From IMG/VR virus record IMGVR_UViG_3300028025_003009, positions 1 through 51,271 of that record: a DNA stretch of 51,271 nucleotides, one strand, 5' to 3'. The notes beneath the pieces are model-generated. The model was given only the letters and a program-made list of their open reading frames with translations. It was not told where the DNA came from and did not search any database. The position numbers and the translations under genes are program-made. Position 1 is the first letter of the stretch; each line of letters begins with the position of its first letter. This DNA is from a virus. Shown here piece by piece: positions 47,293-51,271 of the stretch.

Positions 47293-48051
47293 TTAGAGCC
47301 AAGTGCGGTCTACGATTGTACCGTATTCTTTACCTGCATATGTTGCGTCGCCTGATGGGAGCAAACGGAATGTTACTGGGAATGTTGATGCTGCGTTACG
47401 AGCCAAAGAGAACTGTGACTGTTGTACAGAAAGAACACGACGTGCATAGTATACACGCTCAGTCTTTGATGATTCTGCAGTTGTTGGAGCCTGTCCAATT
47501 GCAACTAGTTGACGCTCAACTGGAGCTTCTCCTAGTGCACCTGCTGCAAGACCAAGGGTCTTACCGTCTGATGAAAGTGTTGATGATGATTGTCCGAATA
47601 CGCCTAGAACGTTCTGAAGAGTACCTTCTGCCATTTCTGTTGCAATCATAACTTCCATTGTCTCCTTGAATAGCTTTGCTGAGTCAAGAAGCTGATCTAC
47701 TGTTACTGAACCGTATGATGGGTTGTAAGTAATTTGAAGACCATTGTTTGTGTAACCTACGTTACGGTATGCAGCACCTGTTGTTGCTGAAGAAGTTGTG
47801 TTATCCACATCTACACCGTTAAGTGTTGTTGTGTATGACTCTCCTGCTACTGCCGCTGGTGTTCCACCTGCGCCTGCTGCTGTTCCATTCTTAAATGCTG
47901 GAACTGTCTTGTTGCGATTAACTGAACCTGCTGCCAGTGTTCCTGGAACCAAATTCTCTACGTATCCTGATGTTGTTGAATCCTCTACTGAAAGAAACAG
48001 TGGGGACGCACCAACAAGAATGTTTCTAGCATTACCTGTATTTTGTGCCAT
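47293..48051 (-). CDS. Major tail (tube) protein
   Basis: The 252-residue protein begins MAQNTGNARNILVGASPLF, has a Thr/Ala/Gly-rich loop region (about 55-95, probably exposed) and beta strands later (RVYYARRVLSVQQSQFSLA, FPVTFRLLPSGDATYAGKEYG). This layout, a strong GGAGG site, its own promoter and a strong terminator, with tail terminator before and chaperones after, identify the tube protein. It should be one of the most abundant virion proteins. No Ig-like extra domain is visible. Confidence 0.85.
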   Translation of the reverse strand: MAQNTGNARNILVGASPLFLSVEDSTTSGYVENLVPGTLAAGSVNRNKTVPAFKNGTAAGAGGTPAAVAGESYTTTLNGVDVDNTTSSATTGAAYRNVGYTNNGLQITYNPSYGSVTVDQLLDSAKLFKETMEVMIATEMAEGTLQNVLGVFGQSSSTLSSDGKTLGLAAGALGEAPVERQLVAIGQAPTTAESSKTERVYYARRVLSVQQSQFSLARNAASTFPVTFRLLPSGDATYAGKEYGTIVDRTWL

Positions 48052-48140
48052 GTTGTAAAACCTCCATTATTAAATAAATATATATATTGACTTACGTTTT
48101 AAATCTAATCAAAGCTGGCTAGGCTTTTTCCTCTTAGCTA

Positions 48141-48169
48141 ATTTTACTGGATAACTGGACTAAACGCAA
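48141..48169 (-). promoter_or_regulatory. Promoter for the major tail protein
   Basis: On the minus strand TTGCGT (48169-48164), 17 bases, TAAAAT (48146-48141). The start near 48134 gives a leader of about 80 bases that includes a weak hairpin and the GGAGG site. Confidence 0.5.
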
Positions 48170-48679
48170 CTAGTCGAATCTGCCTGTGCCGTCGGTAGTC
48201 CTTGAGTACTTGACCTCTAGGATTACGTCGGTGGACATAAAGCCCTTAAGCTCTGCTGAAGGCTCTATGGGTGATGTCTCTACCACGTGGATGCTGTGGA
48301 ATATTAATTTATTGGTATCTTTTGACTTGTTGGCATCCCTAGCCGATTCGTCCATTCTTCTGAATAGGTCCATCATAAGGTTTCTAATTTCATATATTTC
48401 TGTGACATCTGTGGAGTATATGGTAAACAAAACCTTCTCACAGCATATTAGCCAGTTCTCTTCGTAGGACATCCCTATCTTGTCATAGATTATATGCTTT
48501 TTACCGTTTAAGAATTGATCCATTTCTGGAGATTGTTGTACTGGAATTATTGGAATTATCTCTGTTCCGAGATTATCTGAATAGTAATCGTAGGCGTCAA
48601 ATATGCCAGTGGTCTTTAGCTGTTTCCACAAAAATTTACGAAGCTCAAACATTGCGTCTATTTTATAATCTACCGTCAT
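48170..48679 (-). CDS. Tail terminator protein (probable)
   Basis: A 169-residue protein of mixed alpha/beta type (KIDAMFELRKFLWKQLKTTG, then VLFTIYSTDVTEIYEIRNLM, and DVILEVKYSRTT at the end), directly before the major tail gene. In siphoviruses this place and size belong to the tail terminator that caps the tube and joins it to the head. No enzyme motif. The start overlaps the previous stop as ATGA. Confidence 0.65.
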   Translation of the reverse strand: MTVDYKIDAMFELRKFLWKQLKTTGIFDAYDYYSDNLGTEIIPIIPVQQSPEMDQFLNGKKHIIYDKIGMSYEENWLICCEKVLFTIYSTDVTEIYEIRNLMMDLFRRMDESARDANKSKDTNKLIFHSIHVVETSPIEPSAELKGFMSTDVILEVKYSRTTDGTGRFD

Positions 48680-49464
48680 AGTGAGCCTCCAAATGCTGCA
48701 TGTAGTGATGCGTCTGCCTGTGATCTTATTTTACCAGGGCTAAAGCTATATTGCACCTTTCTAATATTCATTGGTACTCCTAATGCCTTTGCCATCTTTG
48801 AATTAAATATCCTTTGTAGCCCAGATGATTTTATTGAAGAGTTTACTAATTGCCCGCCAAAAAATCTTCCGTATGATAATGAGAACTGGTGCGATGCTTG
48901 TGCTCCACCAGGCTTCTTAACGGTCACTGAGGTACCTTTAGGCATAAAGACTGTTTCACCATCCATCTCAAATACAAGGCGCTCAGCGGACCTTGGACGG
49001 ATTACTATGGGCATTCCAGCTTCCATCACAGATGCCTTGTTGGCAAATATATATTTTTTCTTTTGTTTTTTGTTTTTAGAGGGAACCGATGATTTAGATA
49101 ATTTAAAGTCGTAGTTTATTCTAAATGAAAGTCCACCCATATCAATAGTGTGGAGCTTAAATAGTCTTGCAGTTGGCACACCAGCCTTATTCCATTCATA
49201 TACGTGATGCAGAGATCTTGGCTTTACTCTTGCTTGTGAATCTATATATTCACCAAAATCTTTTTCTATTTGATTAAAGATTGTTGTTTTAAATAAATTT
49301 TTGAATTCTGCGTTTGTTGTTAGCCTAGACAATACCGCAGATTCATAATATAGAAATGCTGATATTTGTGCGACTGTGCTATCTTTAAGAACTCCTGGGG
49401 CTGAGCCTGCCATTAATCTTTCAAGCCCGCTGGCAGTCTGAATTAACGCTGTGCTAGAATCCAA
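48676..49464 (-). CDS. Head-tail joining / tail completion protein
   Basis: The product has a helical N-terminal region (GLERLMAGSAPGVLKDSTVA), beta strands (GGLSFRINYDFKLS), basic segments (KNKKQKKKYIF) and a Gly-rich loop, with no known enzyme motif. Position between connector and tail terminator implies neck or tail completion. The frame allows ATG at 49512 but overlaps the previous gene by 59 bases; TTG at 49464 with GGAG about ten bases upstream gives 262 residues and is my choice. Confidence 0.55.
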   Translation of the reverse strand: MDSSTALIQTASGLERLMAGSAPGVLKDSTVAQISAFLYYESAVLSRLTTNAEFKNLFKTTIFNQIEKDFGEYIDSQARVKPRSLHHVYEWNKAGVPTARLFKLHTIDMGGLSFRINYDFKLSKSSVPSKNKKQKKKYIFANKASVMEAGMPIVIRPRSAERLVFEMDGETVFMPKGTSVTVKKPGGAQASHQFSLSYGRFFGGQLVNSSIKSSGLQRIFNSKMAKALGVPMNIRKVQYSFSPGKIRSQADASLHAAFGGSL

Positions 49465-49879
49465 TTTCCTGATTCTCCGATCTCTTTGCAACAGAGTTGT
49501 ATGCAAGAACATTACCGAATGGATCGGTAATCGGGGTAGAGCTTATAATCTCAAATACTGTTGGGTTGTTATTTGGATAGTTTATTTCTTTGCAAACTAC
49601 GTTGCCGTTCATATCTCTAACGTTTGTAATTTTTTCTCTATATGTTATTGGGTCTGGGGTTCTTATTTCTAGCATCTGCTCATTCATATACCTGTTATTA
49701 AATGTCTGCTTGTCCCCTCCCCTACCAGAACCAGAATTTGAAATTATTCCTTTTGCTGCACAAGGAACGGATCTAGTAAAAATCCATTCTTTTTTAATAG
49801 CACCAGTATTCTCATCTTGAGTGTCTAATTGAAGATAGATGTCTAGCTTCATTGGCATTAATGAAGTTGCTAGGCTCAT
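49454..49879 (-). CDS. Head closure/connector protein (probable)
   Basis: A 141-residue beta-rich protein (MKLDIYLQLDTQDENTG, EKITNVRDMNGNV, TPITDPFGNVLAYN) in the place and of the size of SPP1 gp16-like head closure proteins. The start follows the previous stop directly. Assignment comes from order in the cluster. Confidence 0.6.
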   Translation of the reverse strand: MSLATSLMPMKLDIYLQLDTQDENTGAIKKEWIFTRSVPCAAKGIISNSGSGRGGDKQTFNNRYMNEQMLEIRTPDPITYREKITNVRDMNGNVVCKEINYPNNNPTVFEIISSTPITDPFGNVLAYNSVAKRSENQEIGF

Positions 49880-50857
49880 TTAGATTACAACCATACCATT
49901 GACTACGTATTGATCAAGCAGCTGGTCTGCGTACAAATTGCCAGTTCCAGTGTGTGCCTTATCTAGGAACTCAAACTTCCAGTCAAAAGTACTAATATTT
50001 TTTACATACTTATCTTTCCATGCACGATCTTTTTCAAAGTACTGCTGCATTAACACTAGACAAGCTTCAGACACATCGTCTGGGACTCGGTTCCAACCAT
50101 ACCAACCAGTAATTGAATAGATGTAATCTTTTTTAAAGGCACCAGAGTATGATCTATCATTAATGCTTGGTGGGATTAATCCGTTAGCAGTATAGACTAA
50201 ATTGTCATAGAGGTCTTGCTTATTTATAGAAAGTCCGTAATTTGATTCAGATATCTTTGGAACAAATGTCCAATTATTAATTTGTGATGGAGAATCTATT
50301 AGTGTAATGCCTTCTTCTTTAAGAACAGTAAGACTAATAATTCTTGTCTTTAGCGGAAGCACGTCAGTGCCACTACCGTATTGAGTCTCAGTCATATACT
50401 TTTGTGAAAAGAATTGATTTGTATAAGCATCAATTAATTTTCTTGCGTAGCGTTCTGCAATTTTTAATTCATTATAAGACCTATAGTTTGGGTCGGATAC
50501 GTCTGTGCCAATATTTAGTCTATCAAGTGATTCAGAAATGCTAACATACGGTCTAACAACATCTACTATTTGTTTGTGTGTTGTTGGAGTTCCATTTACG
50601 GAATAGCTCCAGGTAATCTCTATCGTAGGCTCATTAAAGTTAGATGCCGCTTGTGGAATTATAATTTCGTAAGTACCAAAGTCTGAATCTAACTTTGTTG
50701 CAGTGTAGGAAGCTGATGGTAGACCACCAAACGGGGCTCCGTCTGGGTTTGATCTTTTAACCAGTGCAGTGACTGTTCCATCTGCATCGGTTATCTCACC
50801 TGCCCAGTAAATTTTAGTTATTACTCTTGAGGCTTGATCTTTGTATATTTCTGCCAT
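49880..50857 (-). CDS. Head-tail adaptor with beta-domain extension (probable)
   Basis: The 325-residue protein has an N-terminal beta domain (ITKIYWAGEITDADGTVTALVK and GTYEIIIPQAASNF). A helical part resembling gp15/gp6-like adaptors follows (ELKIAERYARKLIDAYTNQFF and SEACLVLMQQYFEKDRAWKD). It would dock to the portal. The extra N-terminal beta domain is larger than in typical adaptors. Direct stop/start contact with the head closure gene. Confidence 0.62.
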   Translation of the reverse strand: MAEIYKDQASRVITKIYWAGEITDADGTVTALVKRSNPDGAPFGGLPSASYTATKLDSDFGTYEIIIPQAASNFNEPTIEITWSYSVNGTPTTHKQIVDVVRPYVSISESLDRLNIGTDVSDPNYRSYNELKIAERYARKLIDAYTNQFFSQKYMTETQYGSGTDVLPLKTRIISLTVLKEEGITLIDSPSQINNWTFVPKISESNYGLSINKQDLYDNLVYTANGLIPPSINDRSYSGAFKKDYIYSITGWYGWNRVPDDVSEACLVLMQQYFEKDRAWKDKYVKNISTFDWKFEFLDKAHTGTGNLYADQLLDQYVVNGMVVI

Positions 50858-50873
50858 TAACTTATGTTAACGT

Positions 50874-51266
50874 TTAGTTGTAGAAGTCCTGAACTTCCTT
50901 TGGTGTCGCTAAACGAAAACCCTCCTCTGTATCAAAGATTTGTTGAGCATCTTCTTCTGGCATTGCCACAAAAGGATGGTCCTTTGTAAAAGTTCTGCCA
51001 TGAATATCATATCTCATGTTATCTCTTGTCATTCTTACAAGTAGAGTATCTTCTGGCTGGGCCTTTGGATCAAACTTAGGAAGAATTTCAATTTCTTCTG
51101 TGTCTTTTTCAATTGCCTCTACAGTGCTTTGATACACACTCCAAGTAACGCCTTCTTCTGCTAGAGCTGCAATAATGTCTTTTTTATTCTTTAGGCCTTC
51201 TGTATCAACTGCAAAATCTGTTGCAATTACTTTTAATTCAGCCACCTTTAATGTGTCAAACGACAT
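50874..51266 (-). CDS. Small protein with SAP/HeH-like N-terminal domain
   Basis: A 130-residue protein beginning LKVAELKVIATDFAVDTEGL, then KNKKDIIAALAEEGV, a helix-extended-helix pattern (LxxEL-K...TDGLKxKxDLI) as in SAP or Rho-N type DNA-binding motifs. A beta part follows (TLLVRMTRDNMRYDIHGRTF). In actinophages such proteins lie between capsid and connector genes, which suits this edge of the window. It is the first gene seen; five bases remain to the edge. Confidence 0.6.
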   Translation of the reverse strand: MSFDTLKVAELKVIATDFAVDTEGLKNKKDIIAALAEEGVTWSVYQSTVEAIEKDTEEIEILPKFDPKAQPEDTLLVRMTRDNMRYDIHGRTFTKDHPFVAMPEEDAQQIFDTEEGFRLATPKEVQDFYN

Positions 51267-51271
51267 ATTTT

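Noticed and set aside
48108-48135. Hairpin AAAGC/GCTTT as a terminator
   Set aside because: Only a five-base stem with a seven-base loop and no T-run on the minus strand; it lies in the leader of the major tail gene.
1-51271. Integrase, excisionase, attachment site or CRISPR array
   Set aside because: Looked for but nothing with the needed motifs or spaced direct repeats was seen; only the HTH at 25490 is excisionase-like and stands alone.

Overview
This window is most of the genome of a tailed bacteriophage with a long non-contractile (siphovirus-type) tail. Nearly every gene lies on the minus strand; only one gene, at the left edge, is on the plus strand. The DNA is AT-rich by eye. Several things suggest an actinobacterial host, perhaps an aquatic low-GC actinobacterium. 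The AhpC/AhpD pair has the Mycobacterium-type catalytic residues at matching positions. Several promoters place their -10 box so that transcription would start on the ATG (leaderless mRNA). The replication module combines a DnaE-type polymerase, DnaB, DnaG, RecA, Cas4-like and RuvC-like proteins. The host assignment is inference. No integrase, repressor or attachment site was seen, so a lytic lifestyle is likely.

Read in the direction of transcription (right to left). 51266-47293 holds head-tail joining proteins, the tail terminator and the major tail protein. 47183-46519 holds the tail assembly chaperones, joined by a -1 frameshift at CCCAAAC. 46509-35470 is a 3679-residue tape measure gene. 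35470-26993 holds the tail tip and fibre proteins, including a chaperone-ended (S74-type) fibre. A compact promoter, dyad and hairpin node at 26921-26988 separates this late block from the replication block. 26906-12028 holds a metallophosphoesterase, small DNA-binding and zinc proteins, DnaB, DnaG, ssDNA-binding protein, DnaE, a MazG-like protein, RecA, a Cas4-like nuclease and a RuvC-like resolvase. 11999-9029 holds a probable small terminase, a 2OG-Fe(II) oxygenase and the large terminase. Portal and capsid genes are not in the window and presumably lie beyond 51271.

8719-81 is an accessory block: two related SGNH-type proteins and a carbamoyltransferase, tRNA-Met, tRNA-Arg, an AhpC-AhpD antioxidant pair, tRNA-Lys, a third SGNH protein, a CHAP endolysin, a thermonuclease-like protein, an Hsp20 chaperone, an APS-kinase/nucleotidyltransferase fusion, a DUF2061 membrane protein and, on the opposite strand, a sulfotransferase-like protein. 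APS kinase makes PAPS and sulfotransferases use PAPS, so these two may form a sulfation pathway. AhpC, AhpD and Hsp20 look like protection of the infected cell against stress.

Genes are packed very tightly. Many stops overlap the next start as ATGA, GTGA or TAATG, which implies translational coupling. Using these junctions I found six genes of 28-52 codons (896-1033, 8719-8805, 12351-12497, 14439-14543, 25377-25490, 27425-27583). No stretch longer than about 130 bases lacks a gene or RNA; the longer gaps hold promoters, hairpins or tRNAs. The most unusual items are the kinase-like segment inside the tape measure protein, the AhpCD pair, the possible sulfation pair, and the regulatory sites in which promoter and terminator overlap.
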